DNA of 64,000 bases, from the NCBI RefSeq assembly GCF_010728325.1, contig NZ_AP022570.1:2108001-2172000 (forward strand), read 5' to 3'. The stretch is from Mycolicibacterium poriferae (lineage in GTDB: Bacteria; Actinomycetota; Actinomycetes; Mycobacteriales; Mycobacteriaceae). The notes under the pieces are model-generated. The model was not told the DNA's origin, ran no database searches, and worked only from the letters and a program-made list of their open reading frames with translations. Below are positions 29,526 to 39,205 of this stretch, one piece after another; position 1 is the stretch's first letter, and each line of letters begins with the position of its first letter. The position numbers and the translations under genes are program-made.

Positions 29526-30506
29526 TCACCCTTCCCGCAGCGCGGCCAGCAGCCGGCGTGCCGCACCCACCCGATCCGCCGCCGGCCCGGTCAGCTCGTC
29601 GAGAGCGCACTCGGGATCGGCCGGCGGGCCCATGTGACCGCAGCCGCGCGGGCAGTCGTCGATCGCCTCGGCCAGATCGGAGAACGCCAACACCACATCG
29701 TCGGGCTCGATGTGAGCCAACCCGAACGACCGGATCCCCGGGGTATCGATCACCCAGCCGCCGGACGCCAGCGGCAGCGCCACCGACTGTGTGGAGGTGT
29801 GCCGTCCGCGGCCGATCTCGGTGACCGCGCCGGTGGCGCGCTCCGCCTCGGGCACCAGCCGGTTGACCAAGGTGGATTTGCCCACCCCGGAATGACCCAG
29901 CAGCACGGTCACCTTGTCGGTCAACAGGGACTCGACCTCGGCCAGCGCGTCGTCGCGCCCGGCGGTGACGATGGTCAGGTCCAGCTCGGCGAACAACTCG
30001 GCGAACGGCTCCGGCGGGGCCAGATCCGTCTTGGTCAGACACAGAATGGGCACCAGACCGCCGGCGTAGGCGGCGATCAACGTGCGCTCGACCAAACCGG
30101 TGCGCGGCGGCGGGTCGGCCAGCGCGGTGACGATCAGCAACTGGTCGGCGTTGGCGACGACGACCCGCTCGGTGGGGTCGTTGTCGTCGGCGGTGCGGCG
30201 CAGCAGCGTGCGCCGATCCCCGCGCCGCACGATGCGCGCCAGCGTGTCGGGGCGGCCGGACAGGTCACCGACGACGTCGACCTCGTCACCGACGACGATC
30301 GGGGTGCGGCCGAGCTCGCGGGCCCGCATCGCCGTCACCCGCCGGGCCGGGTCGCCGCCCAGCACACAGCCCCAGCGGCCACGGTCCACCGTCACCACCA
30401 TCGCTTCCTCGGCGTCGGCGTGCTCGGGGCGGGTCTTGGTCCGCGGCCGCGAGCCCCGGCCGGGGCGCACCCGGACATCGGACTCGTCGTACTCGCGGCG
30501 GCTCAA
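29526..30506 (-). CDS. rsgA: Ribosome small-subunit-dependent GTPase RsgA
   Basis: RsgA is a circularly permuted GTPase that helps late 30S assembly. The 326-residue protein has an OB-fold N-terminus, then G4 (LTKTDL), G1 ([14 protein letters not shown]), G3 (DTPG) in permuted order, and a C-terminal zinc motif ([17 protein letters not shown]). The TTG start at 30506 overlaps the aroA stop (TTGA), so it is coupled to aroA, as for Rv3228-Rv3227. Confidence 0.94.
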   Translation of the reverse strand: MSRREYDESDVRVRPGRGSRPRTKTRPEHADAEEAMVVTVDRGRWGCVLGGDPARRVTAMRARELGRTPIVVGDEVDVVGDLSGRPDTLARIVRRGDRRTLLRRTADDNDPTERVVVANADQLLIVTALADPPPRTGLVERTLIAAYAGGLVPILCLTKTDLAPPEPFAELFAELDLTIVTAGRDDALAEVESLLTDKVTVLLGHSGVGKSTLVNRLVPEAERATGAVTEIGRGRHTSTQSVALPLASGGWVIDTPGIRSFGLAHIEPDDVVLAFSDLAEAIDDCPRGCGHMGPPADPECALDELTGPAADRVGAARRLLAALREG

Positions 30507-31810
30507 GACGGATGGACCACCGCATCACTGGCCTGCCCCGCGAGCATGCCGGCCCACAGCGCGGGGAAGTCGGGCAGCGTCTTGGCCGTCGTGGCGATGT
30601 CCTCCACCTCGACCCCCGGCACCCGCAGCCCGATGATCGCACCGGCCGTGGCCATCCGGTGGTCGGCGTAGGACCGCCACACCCCGCCGTGCAGCTGCGC
30701 CGCGGTGATGGTCAACCCGTCCGGGGTCTCCTCGCAGTGTCCGCCCAGCCCGGTGATCTCGGCGCACAGCGCGCTGAGCCGGTCGGTCTCGTGCCCACGC
30801 AGGTGGGCGATCCCGCGTAGCCGTGACACCGACCCCGGGGTGGCCAGCGCAGCCAGCGCCGCCACCGACGGGGCCAGCTCACCGACGTCGTGCAGGTCGA
30901 CGTCGATGCCGGCGTAGCTGGCCGAGCCCTGCACCTCGAGATAGGTGTCGCCGCGCCGCACCACCGCGCCCAGGCTCTCCAGGATGGACAGGATGGTGCC
31001 GGCCGGTTGGGTGCTGTGCGGTGGCCAGCCGGTGATGCGCACGCTGCCGCCGCTGACCACGGCCGCGGCCAGGAACGGCACCGAGTTCGACAGGTCGGGC
31101 TCGATCACCCACTCCCGGGCGGTGACCCGTCCCGGCGCGACCCGCCAGCGGTTGGGGCGCGAATCGTCGACGTCCACTCCGGCGTCACGCAGCATCGACA
31201 CCGTCATCGCGACGTGCGGCGCGGACGGAACTGCCTGCCCGGTGTGCACGATCGTCAACCCGTCGGTGAACGCCGCCCCCGAGAGCAGCAAGCCCGACAC
31301 GAACTGCGACGATCCCGAGGCGTCGATCTCCACGGTGCCGCCGGGCACCGCACCACTGCCCTGCACGGTGAACGGCAGGCCGTCGCCGTCGATGTGCACC
31401 CCCAGCGCGCGCAGCCCGTCCAGCAGCGGTGCGATGGGTCGGGAGCGGGCCTGCTCGTCGCCGTCGAAGACCACGCTCTCGGTGCTCAGCGCGGCCACTG
31501 GAGGCACGAACCTCAGCACCGTGCCCGCGAGGCCACACTCGATCCGGTTCCCGGGGGGCGCCAGCGTGCCGCTGACCGTCAACTCGGTGCCGTCGGTGTC
31601 CGACGGTTCGACGGTGAACCCCAGGGCCTGCAGGGCGCCGATCATCAGGTCGGTGTCGCGGCTGCGCAACGCGCCGCGCAACGTGGACGGGCCGTGGTCG
31701 GCGGCCAGTGCGGCCAGGATCAACGCCCGGTTGGTCTGCGATTTCGAGCCGGGCACGGTCACGGTCGCGTGCACGGGTGTGGCGATCGACGGGGCCGGCC
31801 AGGTGGTCAC
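30503..31810 (-). CDS. aroA: 3-phosphoshikimate 1-carboxyvinyltransferase (EPSP synthase)
   Basis: AroA makes 5-enolpyruvylshikimate-3-phosphate in the shikimate pathway. The 435-residue protein contains the N-terminal [16 protein letters not shown], the [12 protein letters not shown] loop and the C-terminal [10 protein letters not shown] and [15 protein letters not shown] motifs. The GTG at 31810 (VTTWPAP) matches mycobacterial AroA. An open extension beyond it to 32011 overlaps the divergent SRAP gene and is rejected. Confidence 0.96.
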   Translation of the reverse strand: MTTWPAPSIATPVHATVTVPGSKSQTNRALILAALAADHGPSTLRGALRSRDTDLMIGALQALGFTVEPSDTDGTELTVSGTLAPPGNRIECGLAGTVLRFVPPVAALSTESVVFDGDEQARSRPIAPLLDGLRALGVHIDGDGLPFTVQGSGAVPGGTVEIDASGSSQFVSGLLLSGAAFTDGLTIVHTGQAVPSAPHVAMTVSMLRDAGVDVDDSRPNRWRVAPGRVTAREWVIEPDLSNSVPFLAAAVVSGGSVRITGWPPHSTQPAGTILSILESLGAVVRRGDTYLEVQGSASYAGIDVDLHDVGELAPSVAALAALATPGSVSRLRGIAHLRGHETDRLSALCAEITGLGGHCEETPDGLTITAAQLHGGVWRSYADHRMATAGAIIGLRVPGVEVEDIATTAKTLPDFPALWAGMLAGQASDAVVHPS

Positions 31811-31907
31811 GATTGTCCATTCTTGCCTGTCGGCGATTTTGGCGTGCGCAGGCACCCTCGGTGTCGGGTTTCGCGCCCGATTCGCATGTTCTGCCACCAT
31901 GGAAGCC

Positions 31908-32672
31908 ATGTGCGGGCGATTCGCGGTGACCACCGATCCGGCGCTGCTGGCAGAGAAGATCAAGGCGATCGACGAGAGCACGTCGCAGGACAAGGACCCG
32001 CCCCGGCCCAACTACAACGTGGCCCCGACGACGACCGTGGCCACCGTCGTCAAGCGGCACAGCGAGCCCGACGACGACGCCACGCGGCGGGTGCGGCTGA
32101 TGCGCTGGGGCCTGGTGCCGCCGTGGGCCAAGACCGCCGACGACGGCGCGCCGGACACCTCCGGCCCGCTGCTCATCAACGCCCGCTCGGACAAGGTGAC
32201 CACCTCGCCGGCGTTCCGCAGCTCGGCCAAAGCCAAGCGGTGCCTGGTGCCCATGGACGGCTGGTACGAGTGGAAAGGCGCCAAGGGCCACAAGACGCCG
32301 TACTTCATGTACGCCGGTGACGGTGAGCCGCTGTTCATGGCGGGGCTGTGGACGACGTGGCGGCCTAAGGGCGCCGAGAAGGACAGCAAACCGCTGCTCA
32401 GCTGCACGATCATCACCACCGACGCGGCGGGGCCGCTGGCCGACATCCACGACCGGATGCCGTTGAGCATCAGCGCGGCCGACTGGGACCGCTGGCTGGA
32501 TCCCGATGCACCGATCGACGAGGGGTTGCTTCGCGGGCACGGCGACCTCGACCGGGTGCAGATCCGCGAGGTGTCCACACTGGTCAACAGCGTCCGCAAC
32601 AACGGGCCCGAGCTTATCGAGCCGGTCGAAGCCCACCCCGAACGCGAAGCCGAACAGGCCGAACTGTTTTGA
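31908..32672 (+). CDS. SRAP/HMCES-family abasic-site processing protein
   Basis: SRAP proteins crosslink to abasic sites in single-stranded DNA through the cysteine after Met1. Here the protein begins MCGRFAVT, so Cys2 is present. Other conserved pieces are [28 protein letters not shown] (catalytic Glu) and HDRMPL (catalytic His). The 254-residue length is normal, and it matches Rv3226c. It is divergent from aroA with a 97-bp spacer, and its stop overlaps the next start (TTGA). Confidence 0.94.
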   Translation: MCGRFAVTTDPALLAEKIKAIDESTSQDKDPPRPNYNVAPTTTVATVVKRHSEPDDDATRRVRLMRWGLVPPWAKTADDGAPDTSGPLLINARSDKVTTSPAFRSSAKAKRCLVPMDGWYEWKGAKGHKTPYFMYAGDGEPLFMAGLWTTWRPKGAEKDSKPLLSCTIITTDAAGPLADIHDRMPLSISAADWDRWLDPDAPIDEGLLRGHGDLDRVQIREVSTLVNSVRNNGPELIEPVEAHPEREAEQAELF

Positions 32673-34171
32673 CCCCGCTGCACACCCCGGCCGTCGTCGA
32701 CGCGCTGGCGACCGACCTGCGCGCAGCCGCGTACACCACCGACGGGGTCGCCGAACTGCTCGGCGCCGACGCCGGCGCCTTCAGCCGGGGGTTGTCCTGG
32801 TCGGCGCTGCGCGCCACCGAACGGGCACCCGACCACCAGCGCCAGCTCGCCGTGCTGGTGCGGCTGCTGCTACTGGGCACCGAGGAGAGCCGTGAGCGGG
32901 TTGCGGGCGCGCTGCCCACCGCGGGGGTCGACGCGCTGGTCGCCGACGGAGTGCTGGAGACCACGGCGCGCGGCGGGGTGCGCGCCGCGCTGGACATCCG
33001 CCCGCACAGCGACGGTGCCACCGACTTCCTCGTGGTGTCGGACCTCGACGCCGGCCAACGGCCCGGCCCGGTACACGCCGACCATGTTCTCGGGATCGGG
33101 GGAGCGTCGGTGTCGCTGGCCCACGCGGTCATTCGGGAGCCGGTCGGGCGGGCGCTGGATCTGGGCACCGGCTGCGGCATCCAGGCGCTGCACCTCGGCA
33201 GTCACTGCGACGCGATCGTGGCGACCGACACCAATGCTCGTGCCCTCGCCCTGGCCGCGGCGACCGCACGGCTGAACGCGATGACCTGGGATCTGCGCCG
33301 CGGCAGCCTGTTCGAGCCGGTGGCCGGCGAACGGTTCGATCTGATCGTGTCGAATCCGCCCTTCGTGGTGGGGACCGGGTCGCTCGACTATCAGTACCGC
33401 GACTCCGGCATGGCCGGAGACGCGTTGTGCCGCACGATGATCGAGCAGGTCGGTGATCATCTGGAACCGGGCGGCACCGCGCAGATCATGGCGAACTGGA
33501 TGGTGGTCGACGGCCAGGACTGGCGCGACCGCGTCGCGGGGTGGCTGGCCGGGACCGGGCTGCACGCCTGGGTGGTGCAGCGCGAGTTCGCCGACCCCGT
33601 CAGTTATGTGTCGCTGTGGACTTCCGACGCCGGCGAGCTGCCCGAGGATGCCGCCCGCCGCGGCGGACAGTGGCTGGACTGGTTCGACGAACACCGCATC
33701 GCCGGGGTCGGCATGGGCATGATCACCGTCCGCGCGCCCCGTCACGGCGAACGGCGGGCGCCCGACCAGGTGCTCGAAGAGATCACGGGTGCAGGGGAGG
33801 CGCTGACCGGTCCGGAGGTGGCGGCGTTCTTCGCCCGCCGCGAGTACCTGCACGACACCACCGACGAGCAACTGCTGGCGGCCCGATTGTCGACCGCGCC
33901 GGTGTTCCTGGAAGAACAGTCCCTGCCCGGCCCCGACGGCTGGCAGGTCGTCGGGGCTGCGGTGCGTCGCCCCGGCGGGCCGGGAGCAGTTCTCGGCGTC
34001 GACGAGGTGTCGCGCGCGCTGCTGGCGGGATGTCGCGGCGAGGTCCCGCTGGGAATGCTGATCGAGCTACTGGCCGCCACCCACGGGGTCGACGACGCCG
34101 CCCTGGCCGACGCCGCGCTGCCGGTGGTGCGCGAGGCGATCGGGCGCGGAATCCTGTACCAGGCGAACTGA
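32669..34171 (+). CDS. Class I SAM-dependent methyltransferase with SNPPF motif and DUF7059-like N-terminus
   Basis: The 500-residue protein has an N-terminal helical region, a SAM-binding site ALDLGTGCGIQALHLG (about residues 161-176) and the SNPPFVVG motif. The latter is typical of methyltransferases acting on planar nitrogen (adenine N6 or glutamine N5). A C-terminal region of about 130 residues follows. The substrate could be rRNA, DNA or a release factor; I cannot choose. It is coupled to the SRAP gene by a TTGA overlap. Confidence 0.85.
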   Translation: MTPLHTPAVVDALATDLRAAAYTTDGVAELLGADAGAFSRGLSWSALRATERAPDHQRQLAVLVRLLLLGTEESRERVAGALPTAGVDALVADGVLETTARGGVRAALDIRPHSDGATDFLVVSDLDAGQRPGPVHADHVLGIGGASVSLAHAVIREPVGRALDLGTGCGIQALHLGSHCDAIVATDTNARALALAAATARLNAMTWDLRRGSLFEPVAGERFDLIVSNPPFVVGTGSLDYQYRDSGMAGDALCRTMIEQVGDHLEPGGTAQIMANWMVVDGQDWRDRVAGWLAGTGLHAWVVQREFADPVSYVSLWTSDAGELPEDAARRGGQWLDWFDEHRIAGVGMGMITVRAPRHGERRAPDQVLEEITGAGEALTGPEVAAFFARREYLHDTTDEQLLAARLSTAPVFLEEQSLPGPDGWQVVGAAVRRPGGPGAVLGVDEVSRALLAGCRGEVPLGMLIELLAATHGVDDAALADAALPVVREAIGRGILYQAN

Positions 34172-34173
34172 GT

Positions 34174-34950
34174 TCAGCTGCGCCGGGTCGCGCTGACGAC
34201 GACGTACGGCGCGGTGAAGTGCACCGTGCCGACATTGTCGACGTGCGGCTGCAACGCCGCCTCGAAACCCGCCGCCAGCCGGTCGCGCTGGTCGGCGGCG
34301 CGCCGGAACGTCGCCACGTGCACCGGTGATTCCTCCTGCAGGAACCGCAGCGCTGCCGCCATCGACTCGAACTGCCAGTGGTGCAGTCCCCGATCCAGTT
34401 CGATGTCGTCGAAATGGGGCGCCAGCCGGTCGGTGACCGTGTCGGCGTCACCCCACTGCTCCGGGGAGAACGATGCGGCCGCCGGCGGGCCGAGCACCGC
34501 CACCACCGGGTCGAACAGCGGGTTGGCACTGTCGCGGACCCACGCCGAAAAAGCCAGCACACCTTCGGGTTTGACGAGCCGTGCGAGTTCGCGAACCTGG
34601 GTGCCCGGCTCGACGAAGATGATGCCCATGTTCGACAATGCCACGTCGAAGCTGTCGTCGGGCAGGCCGGTGGCCGACGCGTCGGCGCATCGCCACGTCA
34701 CCGCGTCCGCGCCGGCGCGGCCCCGGGCGATGGTGAGCAGCTCCGGCGTGAGGTCCACGCCGGTGACGCGCGCCCCGCGTGCCGAGGCCGCCAGCGCTGC
34801 GCTGCCGGTACCGCAGCCGAGATCGACCACGTCGGAACCTCGCAACGGACGTCTGCGCTCCACGGCGTCACAGAGCTGCCCGGCGATGTGGGCGATGCGT
34901 TCCCCGACCGCGTCGTAGCGGCCGGCGGACCAGAGGCTCGGCGTCGTCAC
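34174..34950 (-). CDS. Class I SAM-dependent methyltransferase
   Basis: The 258-residue UbiE/Methyltransf_11-type enzyme contains VVDLGCGTGSAALAAS (motif I), VTGVDLTPELL and VALSNMGIIFV. The GTG at 34950 is preceded by AGGG at good distance; nearby GTGs at 34956 and 34959 are alternatives, and a longer frame to 35103 lacks homology. The substrate is unknown. It converges with the preceding methyltransferase, leaving two bases between stops. Confidence 0.85.
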   Translation of the reverse strand: MTTPSLWSAGRYDAVGERIAHIAGQLCDAVERRRPLRGSDVVDLGCGTGSAALAASARGARVTGVDLTPELLTIARGRAGADAVTWRCADASATGLPDDSFDVALSNMGIIFVEPGTQVRELARLVKPEGVLAFSAWVRDSANPLFDPVVAVLGPPAAASFSPEQWGDADTVTDRLAPHFDDIELDRGLHHWQFESMAAALRFLQEESPVHVATFRRAADQRDRLAAGFEAALQPHVDNVGTVHFTAPYVVVSATRRS

Positions 34951-35115
34951 AGCCACCACCCTGCCACGGCGGCGGTCACGAAAGTGCTCTCCATCAGTGG
35001 TCCGGGGGCAGCGCTCGGTTAGCTGCCGGGCAGTCGGCGCTCCCGATGGCAGCCAAACGCCTAGCGCTACCGGGAATGCACGTTCGCGGACAGGGCGTCC
35101 CAATTCGCGAAAGCG

Positions 35116-35961
35116 CTACGGGGCGGTGTAACCCGGCGGGTTGGCGGAGTCGACCCAGAAGTCGACGCCGAGATCAGAGCCCGGCACGCAGTCGTAGACC
35201 GACAGGTCGGTGACACCGGATTCGAGCAGCACGTCCTCGCACAGCAGCGTGTGGCCGGTGTAGCTGGCCGGCTTGTTGAGCACGACGTAGGCGGCGTCGG
35301 AGTAGACCTCCGGTTTGCGCGAGCGGGCCATCGACTCGTCGCCGCCGAGCAGGTTCTGCACCGCCGCGGTCGCCACCATGGTGCGCGGCCACAGCGTGTT
35401 GGAGGCGATGCCCGCATCGCGCATCTCTTCGGCGATACCCAACGCGCACAACGTCATTCCGAACTTCGCCATCATGTAGGGCGTCGGCCGCAGCCATTTG
35501 GACTCCAGCAGCACCGGCGGCGACAACGTCAGGATGTGCGGGTTGTCGCGGCCCTTCATGTGAGGCAGGCAGGCCTGCGACACCGCATAGGTGCCGCGCA
35601 CCTGGATGCCGTTCATCAGGTCGAACCGTTTGAGCGGCACGTCCTCGATGGAGCCCAGGTTGATCGCCGAGGCGTTGTTGACACACATGTCGATGCCGCC
35701 GAACTGCTCGAAGGTTTTGGCCACCGCCGCTGCCACCGAGTCACCGTCGCGGACGTCGCCGACGATCGGCAGCGCCTGACCGCCGACCTCCTCGATCTCC
35801 TTGGCTGCGGTGTAGATGGTGCCGGGCAGCTTGGGGTGCGGTTCGGCGGTCTTGGCGACCAGCGCGATGTTGGCGCCGTCGGCCGCGACCCGCTTGGCGA
35901 TCGCCAGCCCGATTCCTCGGCTGGCACCAGAGATGAACATCGTTTTTCCGGCAAGCGACAT
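35116..35961 (-). CDS. Short-chain dehydrogenase/reductase (Rv3224 homologue, HSDL2-like)
   Basis: The 281-residue NAD(P)-dependent oxidoreductase starts with the Rossmann motif FISGASRGIGLAIAKR (residues 9-24). It has VNNASAINLGS and the active-site YMMAK (YxxxK) preceded by a Ser/Pro-rich strand. The KTAEPHPKLPGTIYTAA insertion resembles hydroxysteroid dehydrogenase-like protein 2. The physiological substrate is unknown. The ATG start is well supported. Confidence 0.92.
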   Translation of the reverse strand: MSLAGKTMFISGASRGIGLAIAKRVAADGANIALVAKTAEPHPKLPGTIYTAAKEIEEVGGQALPIVGDVRDGDSVAAAVAKTFEQFGGIDMCVNNASAINLGSIEDVPLKRFDLMNGIQVRGTYAVSQACLPHMKGRDNPHILTLSPPVLLESKWLRPTPYMMAKFGMTLCALGIAEEMRDAGIASNTLWPRTMVATAAVQNLLGGDESMARSRKPEVYSDAAYVVLNKPASYTGHTLLCEDVLLESGVTDLSVYDCVPGSDLGVDFWVDSANPPGYTAP

Positions 35962-36072
35962 GGGCCCACCCTAATGCCACGGCCCTCGCGCCGAACGTAC
36001 GGTTTCTGACGGATTTCGCCCGATTTTCGTCATATTCCGTACTGTCGCGAGGCCGTCGGGTGCAGCTCTGTA

Positions 36073-36135
36073 CCGTGCGTCCGTGCGTCCGTGCGTCCGT
36101 GCGTCCGTGCGTCCGTGCGTCCGTGCGTCCGTGCG
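36073..36135 (+). repeat. 8-bp tandem repeat, about eight copies
   Basis: CCGTGCGT is repeated without interruption for about 63 bp in the 221-bp spacer between the SDR and ybaK genes. Both genes are on the minus strand, so the array lies downstream of ybaK and upstream of the SDR start. An octamer is prone to slippage; copy number is likely to vary. No gene is seen in the spacer. Confidence 0.95.
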
Positions 36136-36182
36136 GGCTGTCGCGCGTCCGTCGGGTGTGGGGCCACCCTGTGGCGCGTTCG

Positions 36183-36671
36183 TCAGGCGCAGATGTCGGC
36201 TGTCACCGCGTTGGTCAGCCGCACCAGATCCTGTGGGGACAGGCTCACGTCCCACCCGCGCTTGCCGGCGCTGCACAACACCCGGTCCCACTGCAGCGCC
36301 GAGGAGTCGACGACCGTGGGTAACGGCTTGCGCTGGCCCAGTGGCGAGATCCCGCCGACGACGTAACCGGAGGAGCGCTGCGCTGCCGCCGGGTCGGCCA
36401 TCGTCGCCTTCGGTGCGCCGAGCGCGGCGGCCGCCGCCTTGAGCGACAGCTTCGACGGGACCGGCAGCACCGCCACACCCAGGCCGCTGGGCATCGCGAC
36501 GACCAGGGTCTTGAGGATCTGCCCGGGTTGGACCCCCTCCCGGTCGGCGAGGGCGGCGACCGCCTCCTCACCGAACGACTCGACGCGGGGGTCGTGCGGG
36601 TACTGCACCACGGTATGAGGTGCCCCGGCCGCCACCAGAGCGGCGATGGCAGGGGTCGCTGCGCGCGCCAC
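36183..36671 (-). CDS. YbaK-type Cys-tRNA(Pro) deacylase
   Basis: YbaK/EbsC proteins hydrolyse mischarged Cys-tRNA(Pro). The 162-residue protein has the catalytic lysine in QILKTLVV (about residue 54), the LPVPSKLSLKAAA segment, and GYVVGGISPLGQ and DSSALQWDRVLCSAGKRG at the C-terminus. It is a single intact gene, whereas the M. tuberculosis counterpart (Rv3224A/Rv3224B) is split. The ATG start lies 18 bases beyond the end of the upstream membrane-protein gene. Confidence 0.93.
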   Translation of the reverse strand: MARAATPAIAALVAAGAPHTVVQYPHDPRVESFGEEAVAALADREGVQPGQILKTLVVAMPSGLGVAVLPVPSKLSLKAAAAALGAPKATMADPAAAQRSSGYVVGGISPLGQRKPLPTVVDSSALQWDRVLCSAGKRGWDVSLSPQDLVRLTNAVTADICA

Positions 36672-36689
36672 CGGCCCAGCGTAATCCGG

Positions 36690-37634
36690 TCAGCGCGGCC
36701 CGCTGCGCCAGGTGATCCGGGGTGGGTCGTCGGTGCCGGTGCGGGTCAGCCGGCGGCAGGTGTGCACACCCGCCACGGCGACCGCCACGGCCAGCGCACC
36801 GTTGACGCCGGCCAGCACGACCACCATGCGCCCGGTGCGCTCAGCAGCCGGCCGGAAGCTTGCCAGAAACGTGTCCGCGTCGCCGACGGCCACGATCCGC
36901 ACGTCGGCCAGTCCGGTGTAGGACGTCGCGCCGCCGCCCATCGCGCCGCGCAGGTGACCCCACACGACCACCGGGTCCCCGGTGCGCAGGACGCATTCGC
37001 CGGTGCCGTCCGCCGGCCACTCCCAGGCCTGGCTGCCTGACGAGATGCCCGCCACCACGACCGGCGGTCCGCCGGGAAAGTCGACCAGATAACGGTCGGG
37101 AAACCGGCCACCCGGCAGGAGAAGGCGATGCGTCCCGACCGTGACGCACCCGTGCGCTGCCACCACCGGCGAACCCGTGGGCCCTCGCAACGTCCCCTGC
37201 AACAACACCCCGGCCTGCCGCGCCGGTGCGTCGCGCGAGGCGACGAACTGGTCGCGATCCACCAGGACCTCGGCGTCGGCGACGCTTGCGGTGTCGTCGG
37301 CAGCCACCAGGAGGAACGCCGCGACCGCGGCATACATGGCCGACAGCGCCGCGCACACCACTGCGACGCCGCTGCGGTCGCGCCTGCTGACCAGCTGCGG
37401 GAGACCCCTGGTCCACAGCAGCGCGGTCAGCACCGACAACACCACGGTGGCCACCGTGATCGTCGCGGCTCGTAGCACCAGGTCGGGCACCACCTCCCCG
37501 GTGACCACGACGACCAGGAACAGCACCGGCACGGTGGTGACCGCCAGCACGCACAACCGGAGAGTTCGGCGGCGCCAGCGCCACGCCAGCACCGCGGCGA
37601 CGCCGGCCACCGCGGTGGCCAGGAGCAGGCTCAC
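36690..37634 (-). CDS. Membrane protein of unknown function with five predicted helices
   Basis: The 314-residue product (GTG 37634) has four hydrophobic segments in the first 135 residues, an exposed domain of about 150 residues, and a fifth segment near the C-terminus (VVVLAGVNGALAVAVAVAGVH). The exposed part contains GTLRGPTGSPVVAAHGCV ... LRTGDPVVVWGHLRG. This faintly resembles the GIDE/MULAN-type domain, but I do not assert membership. Its start overlaps the stop of the next upstream gene (GTGA). The pair has no M. tuberculosis equivalent between ybaK and sigH. Confidence 0.75.
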   Translation of the reverse strand: MSLLLATAVAGVAAVLAWRWRRRTLRLCVLAVTTVPVLFLVVVVTGEVVPDLVLRAATITVATVVLSVLTALLWTRGLPQLVSRRDRSGVAVVCAALSAMYAAVAAFLLVAADDTASVADAEVLVDRDQFVASRDAPARQAGVLLQGTLRGPTGSPVVAAHGCVTVGTHRLLLPGGRFPDRYLVDFPGGPPVVVAGISSGSQAWEWPADGTGECVLRTGDPVVVWGHLRGAMGGGATSYTGLADVRIVAVGDADTFLASFRPAAERTGRMVVVLAGVNGALAVAVAVAGVHTCRRLTRTGTDDPPRITWRSGPR

Positions 37635-38293
37635 GCCCGGCCGAGGGAGCCCCGGCAGCGCAGGCCCAGGTTGACGAACGCGTCGGCCATCTCCACCGAG
37701 CGCAGGACATCGGTGCGCACCCGCACCGAGATCCCGGTCCGGTCGACGGTCAACACCGGCTGCTCCCGCTCGGCGTCGAACCGGCCGCACCAGTCGCCGA
37801 TCGCGTCGGCCACGTTGCGCATGGTCCCGGTGGGGCCGATACCGTCCGTGGCGAACACCAACAGCCGCTGGTCCATCGCCGGCAGCGCCCGCAGCGGCCG
37901 CTCGCCGCCGAACCGGTCCAGGCCCAGCCATTCGGCCAGCGGTGCAGGCAGCGTGCTGATCAGGCCGGTGGCCAGCTCGCGGAGCTCCCCGGGCGGGGCG
38001 GGGCCGGCGACCAGCACCGGCCCGAGGGTGGCCGGTGTGGGGCAGGCCCAGGTGCTGGTGACGATGTGGGTGCTCGGCGGCGACATCTGCCCGACGAAGG
38101 ACCGGGTCATGGTCAGCGTCCACCCCCCGGCCACGGGGACGACGACGGTGTCCTCACCGTGCGTCTCGATCCGCCATCCGCGCTGCTGCAGCGCGGAGTG
38201 GAACGACGCGCGCCGGCGCAGCCACCACGCCAGACCCGTGGCGAGCACCAGCAGGGTCAGCGCGCCGACGACGAGGGTGGTTGACACGTCCAT
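37631..38293 (-). CDS. Membrane-anchored protein of unknown function
   Basis: The 220-residue product has one N-terminal helix (STTLVVGALTLLVLATGLAWWL, residues 4-25) followed by Arg residues and a soluble domain of about 190 residues. I recognise no motif. It is the first gene of a two-gene coupled unit with the membrane protein at 36690-37634 and is divergent from sigH. The shared upstream region contains the SigH-like promoter, which reads the other way. Confidence 0.75.
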   Translation of the reverse strand: MDVSTTLVVGALTLLVLATGLAWWLRRRASFHSALQQRGWRIETHGEDTVVVPVAGGWTLTMTRSFVGQMSPPSTHIVTSTWACPTPATLGPVLVAGPAPPGELRELATGLISTLPAPLAEWLGLDRFGGERPLRALPAMDQRLLVFATDGIGPTGTMRNVADAIGDWCGRFDAEREQPVLTVDRTGISVRVRTDVLRSVEMADAFVNLGLRCRGSLGRA

Positions 38294-38352
38294 CGAAACA
38301 GTGAGTATTCCCGACCGGCGGGGTCATCGGCGGCAGTACGGCCAGACGGCGG

Positions 38353-38381
38353 GGAACACCGCGCCCGCCGGCGCTGTTGTT
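38353..38381 (+). promoter_or_regulatory. SigH/SigE-type promoter for sigH
   Basis: GGAACA (38353-38358), 17 bases, then GTTGTT (38376-38381), matching the ECF consensus GGAAY-N16-18-GTT used by mycobacterial SigH and SigE. It lies upstream of sigH, which is known to be autoregulated in M. tuberculosis. Assignment is by motif and position. Confidence 0.6.
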
Positions 38382-38566
38382 GACCACAGCAGTGGCAGGT
38401 CGCTGAGCCGGCCACGGCCTGTAGTCGGTGTCAACCTCTAGGATCGGCGGAAGGGGATTTTCCGGTGCCAGTGTTGACTGCATTGCCCATGAAGGCCCTG
38501 GAGCGTCCGGTGGACACGCCGGAGCTGTCTGGTGGCGCCGCTACAGAAGGGACGGTGTTCCCCACG

Positions 38567-39205
38567 ATGACCGACACCGATGGACAGTCGGACGGCCAGA
38601 TCGGGCACGAAGAGACCGACGCCGAGTTGACCGCGCGCTTCGAACGCGACGCGATCCCGATGCTCGACCAGCTCTACGGCGGCGCGCTGCGGATGACCCG
38701 CAACCCCGCCGACGCCGAGGACCTGCTGCAGGAAACGATGGTCAAGGCGTACTCAGGATTCCGGTCGTTCCGGGAAGGAACCAACCTCAAAGCGTGGTTG
38801 TACCGGATCCTGACCAACACCTACATCAACAGTTACCGCAAGAAGCAGCGCCAGCCGTCGGAGTATCCGACCGAGGAGATCACCGACTGGCAGTTGGCGG
38901 CCAACGCCGAGCACTCCTCGACGGGGCTGCGCTCGGCAGAGGTCGAGGCGCTGGAGCTGCTGCCCGACAACGAAATCAAAGAAGCCCTGCAGGCTCTTCC
39001 GGAAGATTTCCGGATGGCGGTCTACTACGCCGACGTCGAGGGCTTCCCCTACAAGGAGATCGCCGAGATCATGGACACGCCGATCGGAACGGTGATGTCG
39101 CGGTTGCACCGCGGCAGGCGTCAACTTCGCGAGTTGTTGGGCGGTGTGGCCCGCGACCGGGGCTTCCTGCGCGGCCAGGACGCTCCGGAGGAGGTTTCGT
39201 CATGA
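38567..39205 (+). CDS. sigH: ECF RNA polymerase sigma factor SigH
   Basis: SigH directs the response to oxidative and heat stress and is held by the redox-sensitive anti-sigma factor RshA. The body is nearly identical to M. tuberculosis SigH from [12 protein letters not shown] onward, with region 2 ([20 protein letters not shown]) and region 4 ([31 protein letters not shown]). The start is uncertain. ATG 38567 gives 212 residues; GTG 38555 has a better ribosome site (AAGGG); GTG 38465 would add 34. The stop overlaps the rshA start (ATGA). Confidence 0.95.
   Translation: MTDTDGQSDGQIGHEETDAELTARFERDAIPMLDQLYGGALRMTRNPADAEDLLQETMVKAYSGFRSFREGTNLKAWLYRILTNTYINSYRKKQRQPSEYPTEEITDWQLAANAEHSSTGLRSAEVEALELLPDNEIKEALQALPEDFRMAVYYADVEGFPYKEIAEIMDTPIGTVMSRLHRGRRQLRELLGGVARDRGFLRGQDAPEEVSS

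Noticed and set aside
28518..30671. Plus-strand frame of 717 codons opposite the aldo-keto reductase and rsgA
   Set aside because: Both minus-strand genes have complete family motifs; the plus frame does not.
36073..36135. CRISPR array
   Set aside because: The repeats are directly contiguous with no unique spacers, and no cas genes are present. The same applies to the other arrays in the window.
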